Below are positions 55,374 through 64,000 of a stretch of 64,000 bases of DNA, piece by piece. Every line of letters starts with the position of its first letter. Within the stretch, counting starts at the first letter, position 1. This stretch comes from Klebsiella terrigena (lineage in GTDB: Bacteria > Pseudomonadota > Gammaproteobacteria > Enterobacterales > Enterobacteriaceae), in NCBI RefSeq assembly GCF_006539725.1, contig NZ_BJNO01000011.1, positions 98,394 to 162,393 on the forward strand. The letters are read 5' to 3'. Position numbers and translations under genes: made by a program. The notes below the pieces were generated by a model. It was not told the DNA's origin, ran no database searches, and saw only the letters and a program-made list of their open reading frames with translations.

Positions 55374-56690
55374 ATGATAACTAATACAAAATTAGATCCG
55401 ATTGAAAACGCTTCTCGTGACGAATTACAGGCTCTGCAAACCCAGCGTCTGAAGTGGACGCTGAAACACGCTTACGACAATGTTCCGATGTACCGCCGCA
55501 AGTTTGACGCGGCGGGGGTGCATCCTGACGACTTCCATGAGCTGAGCGACCTGAGCAAGTTCCCGTGCACCACCAAGCAGGATCTGCGCGATAACTACCC
55601 GTTCGATACCTTTGCGGTGCCGATGGAGCAGATTGTGCGCATCCACGCCTCGTCGGGAACTACCGGCAAGCCGACGGTGGTCGGCTACACGCAAAACGAT
55701 ATTGATACCTGGGCCAACATCGTCGCCCGCTCCCTGCGCGCGGCGGGCGGCACGGCGAAGGATAAAATCCACGTTGCCTACGGCTACGGCCTGTTCACCG
55801 GCGGCCTTGGCGCGCACTACGGCGCGGAGCGTCTGGGGGCCACGGTGATCCCGATGTCCGGCGGCCAGACGGAAAAACAGGCGCAGCTGATCCGCGATTT
55901 TCAGCCGGATATGATTATGGTTACGCCCTCGTACTGCCTGAACCTGATTGAAGAGCTCGAGCGGCAGATGGGCGGCGATGCCAGCCGCTGCTCCCTGCGG
56001 GTTGGCGTATTCGGCGCCGAGCCGTGGACGCTGGCAATGCGGGCGGAAATCGAGCGCCGTCTCGGGATCACCGCCCTGGATATCTACGGACTTTCGGAAG
56101 TCATGGGGCCGGGGGTGGCGATGGAGTGTCTGGAAACCGCCGACGGCCCGACCATCTGGGAAGATCATTTCTATCCAGAGGTGGTCAACCCGCACGACGG
56201 CACGCCGCTGGCGGATGGCGAACACGGCGAGCTGCTGTTCACCACCCTGACCAAAGAGGCGCTACCGGTGATCCGCTACCGCACCCGCGATCTGACCCGC
56301 CTGCTGCCGGGCACCGCGCGCAGCATGCGGCGGATGGATCGCATCAGCGGACGCAGCGACGACATGCTGATCATTCGCGGCGTCAACGTCTTCCCGTCGC
56401 AGCTGGAGGAGGAGATCCTCAAGGTGGAGCATCTGGCGCCGCACTATCAGCTGGAGGTCAATCGCCGTGGCCATCTTGATTCACTTTCGGTACGCGTGGA
56501 GCTGAAAGAGAGCAGCCTGTCGCTGACCCACGAGCAGCGCTGCCAGATCTGCCATCAGCTGCGTCACCGCATCAAGTCGATGGTCGGGATCTCCACCGAT
56601 ATCAGCATCGTCAACTGCGGCAGCATCCCGCGTTCAGAAGGCAAAGCCTGCCGGGTGTTCGACCTGCGCAAGGTTGCCGCTAACGGCTAG
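55374..56690 (+). CDS. paaK: Phenylacetate-CoA ligase
   Basis: A 438-residue adenylate-forming enzyme (E. coli 437). The P-loop is HASSGTTGKPTVVGYT (near residue 93); later motifs are DIYGLSEVMGPGV and YRTRDLTRLLPG, with the hinge lysine region near the C-terminus (SIPRSEGKACRVF). It activates phenylacetate with ATP and CoA, the committing step. Last gene of the operon; paaX follows after a 130-nt gap. Confidence 0.97.
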   Translation: MITNTKLDPIENASRDELQALQTQRLKWTLKHAYDNVPMYRRKFDAAGVHPDDFHELSDLSKFPCTTKQDLRDNYPFDTFAVPMEQIVRIHASSGTTGKPTVVGYTQNDIDTWANIVARSLRAAGGTAKDKIHVAYGYGLFTGGLGAHYGAERLGATVIPMSGGQTEKQAQLIRDFQPDMIMVTPSYCLNLIEELERQMGGDASRCSLRVGVFGAEPWTLAMRAEIERRLGITALDIYGLSEVMGPGVAMECLETADGPTIWEDHFYPEVVNPHDGTPLADGEHGELLFTTLTKEALPVIRYRTRDLTRLLPGTARSMRRMDRISGRSDDMLIIRGVNVFPSQLEEEILKVEHLAPHYQLEVNRRGHLDSLSVRVELKESSLSLTHEQRCQICHQLRHRIKSMVGISTDISIVNCGSIPRSEGKACRVFDLRKVAANG

Positions 56691-56820
56691 GTCAGCGCCT
56701 CCCGGCCCGCGCATCACAGCCCGGCCGGGCGATGAAATCCCAGCGGGACGCCGCGCGCCTGCCGGGAGCTCCCTGTGCTATGATTCGTCATGGACTAATA
56801 ACAGCAACGGAATGAATCAG

Positions 56821-57747
56821 ATGAGCAGGCTTGATAATTTTATTCAACAGGCGGTAACGGCGATGCCGATTAGCGGGACCTCGCTGATCGCCTCGTTGTA
56901 CGGCGATTCGCTGCTGCAGCGCGGGGGCGAAGTGTGGCTCGGCAGCGTGGCGGCCCTGCTCGAAGGGCTGGGGTTTGGCGAACGCTTTGTGCGTACGGCG
57001 CTGTTTCGCCTTAACAAGGAGGAGTGGCTGGACGTGGTGCGCATCGGCCGCCGCAGCTTCTATCGTCTGAGCGACAAGGGGCTGCGCCTGACCCGCCGCG
57101 CGGAGCACAAAATTTATCGCGCCGGCGCCCCGGAGTGGGACGGCACCTGGCTGCTGCTGCTCTCCGAGGGGCTGGAAAAAAACACCCTGGCGGAAGTGAA
57201 AAAGCAGCTTCTGTGGCAGGGCTTTGGCGCGCTCGCGCCGAGCCTGCTCGCCTCGCCGTCGCAGAAGCTGGCGGACGTCCAGTCGCTGCTGCATGAGGCG
57301 GGAGTGGCGGAGAACGTCATCTGTTTTGAAGCGCACTCTCCGCTGGCGCTCTCCCGGGCGGCGCTGCGCGCGCGCGTCGAGGAGTGCTGGCATCTGACCG
57401 AGCAAAACGCGATGTACGAAACCTTTATTTCGCTGTTTCGCCCGCTGCTGCCGCTGCTGCGCGACGTCGATAGCGCGGAGCTGACCGCCGAGCGCTGCTT
57501 CCAGATCCAGCTGCTGTTAATCCATTTTTATCGTCGGGTGGTGCTCAAAGATCCGCTCCTGCCGGAGGAGCTGCTGCCGGCGCACTGGCTGGGGCAGACC
57601 GCGCGCCAGCTGTGCATCAATATTTATCAACGCGTCGCCCCCGGCGCGCTGGCCTTCGTGAGCGAGCACGGGGAGAGCTCGGTCGGCGAACTGCCGGCGC
57701 CGGGGCCGCTCTATTTTCAACGTTTTGGCGGCCTGACCGCCGCTTAA
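56821..57747 (+). CDS. paaX: PaaX repressor of phenylacetate degradation
   Basis: A 308-residue GntR-like repressor from the ATG at 56821 (an in-frame ATG at 56812 is also possible). The winged-helix part is FGERFVRTALFRLNKEEWLD and IGRRSFYRLSDKGLRLTRRA. It binds TGATTC-type operators and lets go when phenylacetyl-CoA is present. The C-terminus ends at FGGLTAA, some eight residues shorter than my recollection of the E. coli protein. Followed 9 nt later by paaY. Confidence 0.95.
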   Translation: MSRLDNFIQQAVTAMPISGTSLIASLYGDSLLQRGGEVWLGSVAALLEGLGFGERFVRTALFRLNKEEWLDVVRIGRRSFYRLSDKGLRLTRRAEHKIYRAGAPEWDGTWLLLLSEGLEKNTLAEVKKQLLWQGFGALAPSLLASPSQKLADVQSLLHEAGVAENVICFEAHSPLALSRAALRARVEECWHLTEQNAMYETFISLFRPLLPLLRDVDSAELTAERCFQIQLLLIHFYRRVVLKDPLLPEELLPAHWLGQTARQLCINIYQRVAPGALAFVSEHGESSVGELPAPGPLYFQRFGGLTAA

Positions 57748-57756
57748 GGAGAGCCG

Positions 57757-58353
57757 ATGCCGATTTATCAGATAGACGGAATGACCCCGGTGGTCCCCGA
57801 TGAAAGCTACGTTCACCCCACGGCAGTGCTGATTGGCGACGTGATCCTCGGGAAAGGCGTGTACGTCGGGCCCAACGCCAGCCTGCGCGGTGATTTCGGG
57901 CGTATTGTGGTGAAAGACGGCGCGAACATTCAGGATAACTGCGTGATGCACGGCTTTCCCGGCCAGGATACGGTGGTCGAAGAGGACGGGCATATCGGCC
58001 ACGGGGCGATCCTCCACGGCTGCGTCATCGGCCGCAACGCGCTGGTGGGGATGAGCGCGGTGATTATCGACGGCGCGACGATTGGCGAAAACAGCATCGT
58101 TGGCGCCTCGGCGTTCGTTAAGGCCAAAGCCGAGATGCCGGCCAACCATCTGATCGTCGGCAGCCCGGCGAAGGCGATTCGCACCCTGAGCGAGCAGGAG
58201 ATCGCGTGGAAAAAGCAGGGGACGCGGGAGTATCAGGTGCTGGTCGAACGCTGCCAGCAAACGCTGCATCAGGTGGAGCCGCTGAAAGAGGTGGAACCGC
58301 AGAGAAAGCGCCTGGAGTTTGACGAAAGCCTGCGGCCGAAATCATCATCCTGA
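57757..58353 (+). CDS. paaY: PaaY thioesterase (gamma-carbonic-anhydrase fold)
   Basis: A 198-residue left-handed beta-helix protein built from hexapeptide repeats ([20 protein letters not shown], and later [20 protein letters not shown]). Metal-site histidines are seen in NCVMHGFPG and [13 protein letters not shown]. PaaY is a thioesterase that clears 2-hydroxycyclohepta-1,4,6-triene-1-formyl-CoA, a dead-end product, and helps set basal PaaX control. GGAG precedes the ATG. Confidence 0.95.
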   Translation: MPIYQIDGMTPVVPDESYVHPTAVLIGDVILGKGVYVGPNASLRGDFGRIVVKDGANIQDNCVMHGFPGQDTVVEEDGHIGHGAILHGCVIGRNALVGMSAVIIDGATIGENSIVGASAFVKAKAEMPANHLIVGSPAKAIRTLSEQEIAWKKQGTREYQVLVERCQQTLHQVEPLKEVEPQRKRLEFDESLRPKSSS

Positions 58354-58357
58354 ACCA

Positions 58358-58380
58358 TAGCCCTCCGGCATGGAGGGCTA
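58358..58380. terminator. Bidirectional hairpin between paaY and the antitoxin gene
   Basis: A perfect 9-bp stem (TAGCCCTCC/GGAGGGCTA) with a 5-nt loop. Its last three bases are the TAG stop of the antitoxin on the minus strand; it lies 4 nt after the paaY stop. It probably ends both convergent transcripts. Confidence 0.65.
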
Positions 58381-58662
58381 ATATTTAGCCAGCTCCTGAA
58401 AGAGCGCCGGGTTCGCCTGAATCGCCGCCAGCACTTTTGCCGCCAGCCCCGTTGGGTTGCGTCGTCTGGATTCCCAGCTTTTAATGGTATCCACGCTGGT
58501 TCCCAGCGCTTGCGCCATTTCCGTCTGGGAAACGTTCAGCCGCGCTCGAATGGCCTTCACGTCAGCAATCTCATAGCGAGTCACGCGGGCCGGGGCTTTA
58601 TCGCCATTTTTGATATCCACGGCTTCTTTGAGAGACGTTTGAAGCTCATCAAAAAAACTCAT
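58378..58662 (-). CDS. Antitoxin of a type II toxin-antitoxin pair (NadS/HigA-like)
   Basis: A 94-residue protein from the ATG at 58662, preceded by GAGG. The C-terminal half is a Cro/C1-type helix-turn-helix (IRARLNVSQTEMAQALGTSVDTIKSWE, quoted in parts: VSQTEMAQALG and VDTIKSWESRRRNPTG). The toxin gene comes first and ends 1 nt before this start, the toxin-first order typical of the HigBA group. It would bind and silence the toxin and, with it, the palindrome upstream. Confidence 0.88.
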   Translation of the reverse strand: MSFFDELQTSLKEAVDIKNGDKAPARVTRYEIADVKAIRARLNVSQTEMAQALGTSVDTIKSWESRRRNPTGLAAKVLAAIQANPALFQELAKY

Positions 58663-58663
58663 A

Positions 58664-58996
58664 TCACACCTCATTTTTCAGTTGTTTTGCTAGTTTTTTG
58701 AGCTGCGCTTTTTCAGCATCGGTCAGGCTATCTTTAGTGCTTTTTGGGTAAGCCAAAACCAGATAGATAATCTCAGCGGTTGCGAGGAAGTAGATCACCC
58801 TCGCGCTGCCGCTTTTCCCCTGAGAGCCTGTCGCCATCCTGATTTTCCGTAAGCCACCCGTATTCTGGATGATATCCCCGGCATCCGGATTGCCAATGAG
58901 TTCTTTCTGCAGCGCCCGAAGCTCATCGTCAGTAGCAAGCTGTTGTATCTGCCGGGTAAACAGCGGTGTTTCGATAAATTCAATCGCACAGCACAT
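58664..58996 (-). CDS. Toxin of the RelE/HigB superfamily
   Basis: A 110-residue protein with AAGGAG 8 nt before the ATG. It starts AIEFIETPLFTRQIQQL, followed by the family segments ELIGNPDAGDIIQNTGGLRKIR and GSARVIYFLATAEIIYLVLAYPKS, ending with a lysine-rich helix. RelE/HigB-fold toxins cut mRNA on the ribosome. The pair sits alone between paaY and azoR, where E. coli K-12 has other genes. Confidence 0.88.
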   Translation of the reverse strand: MCCAIEFIETPLFTRQIQQLATDDELRALQKELIGNPDAGDIIQNTGGLRKIRMATGSQGKSGSARVIYFLATAEIIYLVLAYPKSTKDSLTDAEKAQLKKLAKQLKNEV

Positions 58997-59014
58997 GAGT
59001 ACGCTCCTTATTAA

Positions 59015-59048
59015 GGTACCATGTACACTTTTATGTGTACATGGTACC
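59015..59048. promoter_or_regulatory. Perfect palindromic operator of the toxin-antitoxin operon
   Basis: Two perfect 14-bp arms, GGTACCATGTACAC and GTGTACATGGTACC, around a 6-bp spacer, 18 bp before the toxin ATG. The inner GTACA/TGTAC units resemble operators of helix-turn-helix antitoxins, so it is the likely site of self-repression by the toxin-antitoxin complex. Confidence 0.8.
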
Positions 59049-59201
59049 CATGCATAATTTTACGGCCATCTGTCAGGCGGGTGCCCGCAGGTCGGAGACG
59101 GGTTGCCTCAAGCCGTGAGCGCTATCGTACAGGTTGAATGGTTTTCTGACGGAATGAGCTGCTGATGTTACGAGGCGTCTCGTAAAGTGGGTGATGGGGA
59201 G

Positions 59202-59228
59202 AAAAAACTCCCACCGGGCGGTGGGAGT
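59202..59228 (-). terminator. Intrinsic terminator of azoR
   Basis: A perfect 9-bp stem ACTCCCACC/GGTGGGAGT with a 4-nt loop, followed on the minus strand by a run of T, 9 nt after the azoR stop. Confidence 0.9.
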
Positions 59229-59237
59229 GGAAATCTA

Positions 59238-59897
<660 letters not shown>

Positions 59898-60044
59898 TTA
59901 TTCACAATCATGCCACAGAGAAAGCGCAATAAATCGAACTCCGTGTTCAGTTTTTTTGAACAAGGCATGAAATGATCAGCTGTGGTAATCTACAGCAATA
60001 CTTCAAAAGAGATTTTTCCTGGCAGAGCACTGCCCGATAACGCT

Positions 60045-63000
60045 ATGACAGAACAACAAATTTTCACCTTCCCCCAGCTCTTCCAGCAGCTTGACGGCCT
60101 GATGCTGCGCGACAGGTCACGCTTTTCCCGCCGTCTGCACGGCGTGAAGAAGGTTAAAAATCCTGAATCCCAGCAGACTATTCTGCGGGAGATGGCGCAG
60201 GAGATTGCGGCGGCGGCAGGGAAAGTCCTGCTGCGTGAAGCGGCGCGGCCGGCGATCACCTATCCGGAAAACCTGCCGGTAAGCCAGAAAAAGCAGGAGA
60301 TCCTCGAAGCCGTGCGCGACCACCAGGTGGTGATTGTGGCGGGGGAGACCGGCTCCGGTAAAACCACCCAGCTGCCAAAAATCTGTATGGAGCTGGGGCG
60401 CGGGGTGAAAGGTTTAATTGGCCACACCCAGCCGCGTCGTCTGGCGGCACGCACCGTGGCAAACCGCATCGCCGAGGAGCTGCAAAGCGAGCCGGGCGGC
60501 TGCATCGGCTATAAGGTGCGCTTTAGCGATCACGTCAGCGACAACACCATGGTCAAGCTGATGACCGACGGTATTCTGCTGGCGGAGATCCAGCAGGACC
60601 GGCTGCTGCTGCAGTACGACACCATCATTATCGATGAGGCCCACGAACGCAGCCTCAATATCGATTTCCTGCTCGGCTACCTGCGGGAGCTGTTGCCGAA
60701 GCGTCCGGACCTCAAAATCATCATCACCTCGGCGACCATCGACCCGGAACGCTTCTCGCGCCACTTTAACCACGCGCCGATTATCGAAGTTTCCGGCCGC
60801 ACCTATCCGGTCGAAGTTCGCTACCGGCCGATCGTGGAAGAGGCCGACGACACCGAACGCGATCAGCTGCAGGCGATTTTCGACGCCGTGGATGAGCTGG
60901 GCCATGAAAGCCCCGGCGATATCCTGATCTTTATGAGCGGCGAGCGGGAGATTCGCGATACCGCCGATGCGCTCAATAAGCTCAACCTGCGGCATACCGA
61001 AGTGCTGCCGCTCTACGCCCGGCTGTCGAACAGCGAGCAGAACCGCGTCTTCCAGTCCCACAGCGGGCGGCGCATCGTGCTGGCGACCAACGTCGCGGAA
61101 ACCTCGCTGACGGTGCCGGGAATTAAGTACGTTATCGACCCGGGCACCGCGCGCATCAGCCGCTATAGCTTCCGCACCAAGGTGCAGCGTCTGCCGATTG
61201 AGCCCGTTTCTCAGGCCTCCGCTAACCAGCGTAAAGGCCGCTGCGGTCGCGTATCGGAAGGGATCTGTATTCGTCTCTATTCCGAAGACGATTTCCTGTC
61301 GCGCCCGGCGTTTACCGACCCGGAAATCCTGCGCACCAACCTGGCGTCGGTTATTCTGCAGATGACCGCGCTGGGGCTGGGCGATATCGCCGCCTTCCCG
61401 TTCGTTGAGGCGCCGGACAAGCGTAACATCCAGGACGGCGTGCGCCTGCTGGAGGAGCTCGGGGCGATTACCACCGACGAGCAGATGACCGCCTATAAGC
61501 TGACGCCGATGGGCCGCCAGCTCAGCCAGCTGCCGGTTGACCCGCGGCTGGCGCGAATGGTGCTGGAAGCGCAAAAGCACGGCTGCGTGCGCGAGGCGAT
61601 GATCATCACCTCGGCGCTGTCGATTCAGGACCCGCGCGAACGGCCGATGGACAAGCAGCAGGCTTCGGATGAGAAGCACCGCCGCTTCCACGATAAAGAG
61701 TCGGACTTCCTCGCCTTCGTCAACCTGTGGAACTACCTCGGCGAGCAGCAGAAGGCGCTGTCGTCGAACCAGTTCCGCCGTCAGTGCCGCCTTGATTTTC
61801 TTAACTATCTGCGGGTGCGCGAGTGGCAGGATATCTATACCCAGCTGCGCCAGGTGGTGAAAGAGCTGGGCCTGCCGGTCAATAGCGAACCGGCGGAGTA
61901 CCGCGAAATTCACACCGCGCTGCTGACCGGGCTGCTGTCGCATATCGGCATGAAGGATACCGACAAGCAGGAGTTTACCGGCGCGCGTAACGCCCGCTTC
62001 TCGATCTTCCCGGGCTCCGGGCTGTTTAAGAAGCCGCCGAAGTGGACCATGGTTGCCGAGCTGGTGGAAACCAGCCGCCTGTGGGGGCGCATTGCCGCGC
62101 GCATCGACCCGGAATGGGTGGAGCCGGTGGCGCAGCATCTGATTAAACGTTCGTACAGCGAACCGCACTGGGAGCGGGCGCAGGGCGCGGTGATGGCGAC
62201 GGAGAAAGTGACCGTCTACGGCCTGCCGATCGTTGCCGCCCGCAAGGTGAACTACAGCCAGATTGACCCGGCGCTGTGCCGCGAGCTGTTTATCCGCCAC
62301 GCGCTGGTGGAGGGTGACTGGCAGACCCGGCACACTTTCTTCCGCGATAACCTCAAGCTGCGAACTGAGATCGAAGAGCTGGAGCACAAATCGCGCCGCC
62401 GCGACATCCTGGTCGATGACGAGACCATGTTTGAGTTCTACGATCGGCGCATCAGCCATGACGTCATCTCGGCGCGCCATTTCGACAACTGGTGGAAACA
62501 GGCCAGCCGCGAGACGCCGGATCTGCTCAACTTCGAAAAGAGCATGCTGATTAAAGAGGGCGCGGAGCAGGTCAGCAAGCTGGACTACCCGAACTTCTGG
62601 CATCAGGGCAACCTCAAGCTGCGCCTGACCTACCAGTTTGAACCGGGCGCCGACGCCGATGGGGTGACGGTGCATATTCCGCTGCCGCTGCTCAATCAGG
62701 TGGAGGAGGCCGGCTTCGAATGGCAAATCCCCGGCCTGCGCCGGGAGCTGATTATCGCCCTGATTAAGTCGCTGCCGAAACCGGTGCGGCGTAACTTTGT
62801 CCCGGCGCCGAACTACGCCGAAGCCTTTTTAGGCCGCGCGACGCCGCTGGAGCTGCCGCTGCTGGATTCGCTGGAGCGCGAGCTGCGGCGGATGAGCGGC
62901 GTGACCATCGACCGCGAGGCCTGGCAGTGGGATCAGGTGCCCGATCACCTAAAAATCACCTTCCGGGTGGTGGATGATAAGAACAAGAAGCTCGCCGAAG

Positions 63001-63947
63001 GCCGTTCGCTGCAGGAGTTAAAGGACGCGCTGAAGGGGAAAGTGCAGGAGACGCTCTCCGCGGTGGCCGATGACGGTATCGAGCAGAGCGGGCTGCATAT
63101 CTGGAGCTTCGGCACGCTGGCGGAAAGCTATGAGCAAAAGCGCGGCAACTATCGGGTTAAGGCCTGGCCGGCGCTGGTGGACGAACGTGACAGCGTCGCC
63201 ATTAAGCTGTTCGACAATCCGCTCGAGCAGCAGCAGGCGATGTGGCGCGGTCTGCGGCGTCTGCTGCTGCTGAACATTCCGTCGCCGATTAAATATCTGC
63301 ACGAGAAGCTGCCAAATAAAGCCAAGCTGGGGCTCTATTTTAACCCCTACGGTAAGGTGCTGGATCTGATTGACGACTGCATCTCCTGCGGCGTCGATAA
63401 GCTTATCGACGAGGCCGGCGGGCCGGTATGGACCGAAGAGGGCTTTGCGAAGCTGCACGAGAAGGTCCGCGCCGAGCTCAACGATACGGTGGTGGAGATA
63501 GCCAAACAGGTTGAGCAGATTCTGACCGCGGTGTTCAACGTCAACAAGCGGCTGAAAGGGCGCGTGGATATGACCATGGCGCTGGGGCTGTCGGATATCA
63601 AGGCGCAGATGAGCGGGCTGGTCTATCGCGGATTCGTCACCGGCAACGGCTTCCGCCGGCTGGGGGATACGCTGCGCTATCTGCAGGCGATTGAAAAGCG
63701 TCTGGAGAAAATGGCCGTCGATCCCCATCGCGATCGCGCGCAGATGCTGAAGATTGAGAGCATTCAGCAGGCGTGGCAGCAGTGGTTGAATAAGCTGCCG
63801 CCGGCGCGGCGCGACGATGAGGACGTGCAGGAGGTCCGCTGGATGATCGAGGAGCTGCGCGTTAGCTTCTTTGCCCAGCAGCTGGGTACCCCGTACCCGA
63901 TTTCCGATAAGCGGATCCTGCAGGCGATGGAGCAGATCGTCGCCTGA
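60045..63947 (+). CDS. hrpA: ATP-dependent RNA helicase HrpA
   Basis: A 1300-residue DEAH-box helicase, exactly the E. coli length from the ATG at 60045; an upstream frame start at 59982 is rejected. Motifs are Walker A GETGSGKT at about 100-107, DEAH in IIDEAHERSLN, SAT in ITSATIDPERF, TNVAETSLT, and QRKGRCGRVSEG. The helicase core is followed by the ratchet and OB-fold domains (HA2, DUF1605) and a long C-terminal DUF3418 domain. E. coli HrpA rescues stalled or collided ribosomes and affects processing of fimbrial mRNA. Confidence 0.97.
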   Translation: MTEQQIFTFPQLFQQLDGLMLRDRSRFSRRLHGVKKVKNPESQQTILREMAQEIAAAAGKVLLREAARPAITYPENLPVSQKKQEILEAVRDHQVVIVAGETGSGKTTQLPKICMELGRGVKGLIGHTQPRRLAARTVANRIAEELQSEPGGCIGYKVRFSDHVSDNTMVKLMTDGILLAEIQQDRLLLQYDTIIIDEAHERSLNIDFLLGYLRELLPKRPDLKIIITSATIDPERFSRHFNHAPIIEVSGRTYPVEVRYRPIVEEADDTERDQLQAIFDAVDELGHESPGDILIFMSGEREIRDTADALNKLNLRHTEVLPLYARLSNSEQNRVFQSHSGRRIVLATNVAETSLTVPGIKYVIDPGTARISRYSFRTKVQRLPIEPVSQASANQRKGRCGRVSEGICIRLYSEDDFLSRPAFTDPEILRTNLASVILQMTALGLGDIAAFPFVEAPDKRNIQDGVRLLEELGAITTDEQMTAYKLTPMGRQLSQLPVDPRLARMVLEAQKHGCVREAMIITSALSIQDPRERPMDKQQASDEKHRRFHDKESDFLAFVNLWNYLGEQQKALSSNQFRRQCRLDFLNYLRVREWQDIYTQLRQVVKELGLPVNSEPAEYREIHTALLTGLLSHIGMKDTDKQEFTGARNARFSIFPGSGLFKKPPKWTMVAELVETSRLWGRIAARIDPEWVEPVAQHLIKRSYSEPHWERAQGAVMATEKVTVYGLPIVAARKVNYSQIDPALCRELFIRHALVEGDWQTRHTFFRDNLKLRTEIEELEHKSRRRDILVDDETMFEFYDRRISHDVISARHFDNWWKQASRETPDLLNFEKSMLIKEGAEQVSKLDYPNFWHQGNLKLRLTYQFEPGADADGVTVHIPLPLLNQVEEAGFEWQIPGLRRELIIALIKSLPKPVRRNFVPAPNYAEAFLGRATPLELPLLDSLERELRRMSGVTIDREAWQWDQVPDHLKITFRVVDDKNKKLAEGRSLQELKDALKGKVQETLSAVADDGIEQSGLHIWSFGTLAESYEQKRGNYRVKAWPALVDERDSVAIKLFDNPLEQQQAMWRGLRRLLLLNIPSPIKYLHEKLPNKAKLGLYFNPYGKVLDLIDDCISCGVDKLIDEAGGPVWTEEGFAKLHEKVRAELNDTVVEIAKQVEQILTAVFNVNKRLKGRVDMTMALGLSDIKAQMSGLVYRGFVTGNGFRRLGDTLRYLQAIEKRLEKMAVDPHRDRAQMLKIESIQQAWQQWLNKLPPARRDDEDVQEVRWMIEELRVSFFAQQLGTPYPISDKRILQAMEQIVA

Positions 63948-64000
63948 TCGGCGGGCTGAGGGTCGTTTTTAGGGTGCTTTGGGCGAAGGCTGCTTTTTAA

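Noticed and set aside
60414..62726. A 770-codon open frame on the minus strand
   Set aside because: Antisense to hrpA, with a composition rich in Arg, Gln and His typical of shadow frames; no family features.

Overview
The window is chromosomal DNA from a Klebsiella-type member of the Enterobacteriaceae (Klebsiella/Raoultella group). Its backbone follows the Escherichia coli order zntB-fnrS-dbpA-ttcA-(Rac site)-uspF-ompN-micC-nifJ(ydbK)-ydbJ-hslJ-ldhA-ydbH-ynbE-ydbL-feaR-feaB-tynA-paaZ-paaABCDEFGHIJK-paaX-paaY-azoR-hrpA. The genus guess rests on recalled protein similarity, high GC and this gene order; no search was run.

Layout: (1) 1-7.7 kb is an accessory island: a peptide-type ABC importer (ATPase running off the left edge, solute-binding protein, two permeases), an M81 (MlrC-type) metallopeptidase, a ROK repressor and a ROK sugar kinase, in two divergent units. 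(2) 7.7-11.6 kb holds zntB, the FNR-activated small RNA FnrS, a proline-rich small ORF, dbpA and ttcA. (3) 11.6-16.2 kb is the site where Rac sits in E. coli: a broken integrase next to ttcA, about 1.1 kb of AT-rich DNA without a convincing gene, and an autotransporter adhesin with 51-residue passenger repeats. (4) 16.2-22.2 kb: uspF, a KTSC protein, ompN, the small RNA MicC and nifJ. (5) 22.4-28.2 kb is an accessory alpha-glucoside operon (GH13 glucosidase, PTS EIIBC, outer-membrane porin, LacI repressor) with two matching operator palindromes. (6) 28.5-35.3 kb: ydbJ, hslJ, ldhA, a DedA protein, the YdbH-YnbE-YdbL envelope set and feaR. (7) 35.5-46.9 kb: feaB and tynA, separated by an insertion holding a DUF2235 hydrolase with a LecA-like tail, a PanE-like reductase and an MFS/LysR pair. 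(8) 44.8-58.4 kb: the complete phenylacetate (paa) cluster. (9) 58.4-59.1 kb: a HigBA/RelE-type toxin-antitoxin pair under a perfect 14-bp-arm palindrome. (10) azoR and hrpA close the window.

How the genes work together: TynA in the periplasm turns phenylethylamine into phenylacetaldehyde, FeaB oxidises it to phenylacetate, PaaK makes the CoA thioester, PaaABCDE form the epoxide, PaaG isomerises it to the oxepin, PaaZ opens and oxidises the ring, and PaaJ, PaaF and PaaH complete beta-oxidation to acetyl-CoA and succinyl-CoA. PaaI and PaaY are rescue thioesterases. FeaR controls the first two steps; paired FeaR-type boxes can be read in front of both feaB and tynA, with the same 21-bp spacing. 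PaaX controls the paa operons; TGATTC motifs lie symmetrically between paaZ and paaA.

The parts most worth a second look are the ABC/M81/ROK island, the autotransporter at the Rac site beside an integrase killed by a single stop codon, the DUF2235-lectin fusion, and the mismatch between PTS uptake and a GH13 hydrolase that looks like a non-phospho enzyme.
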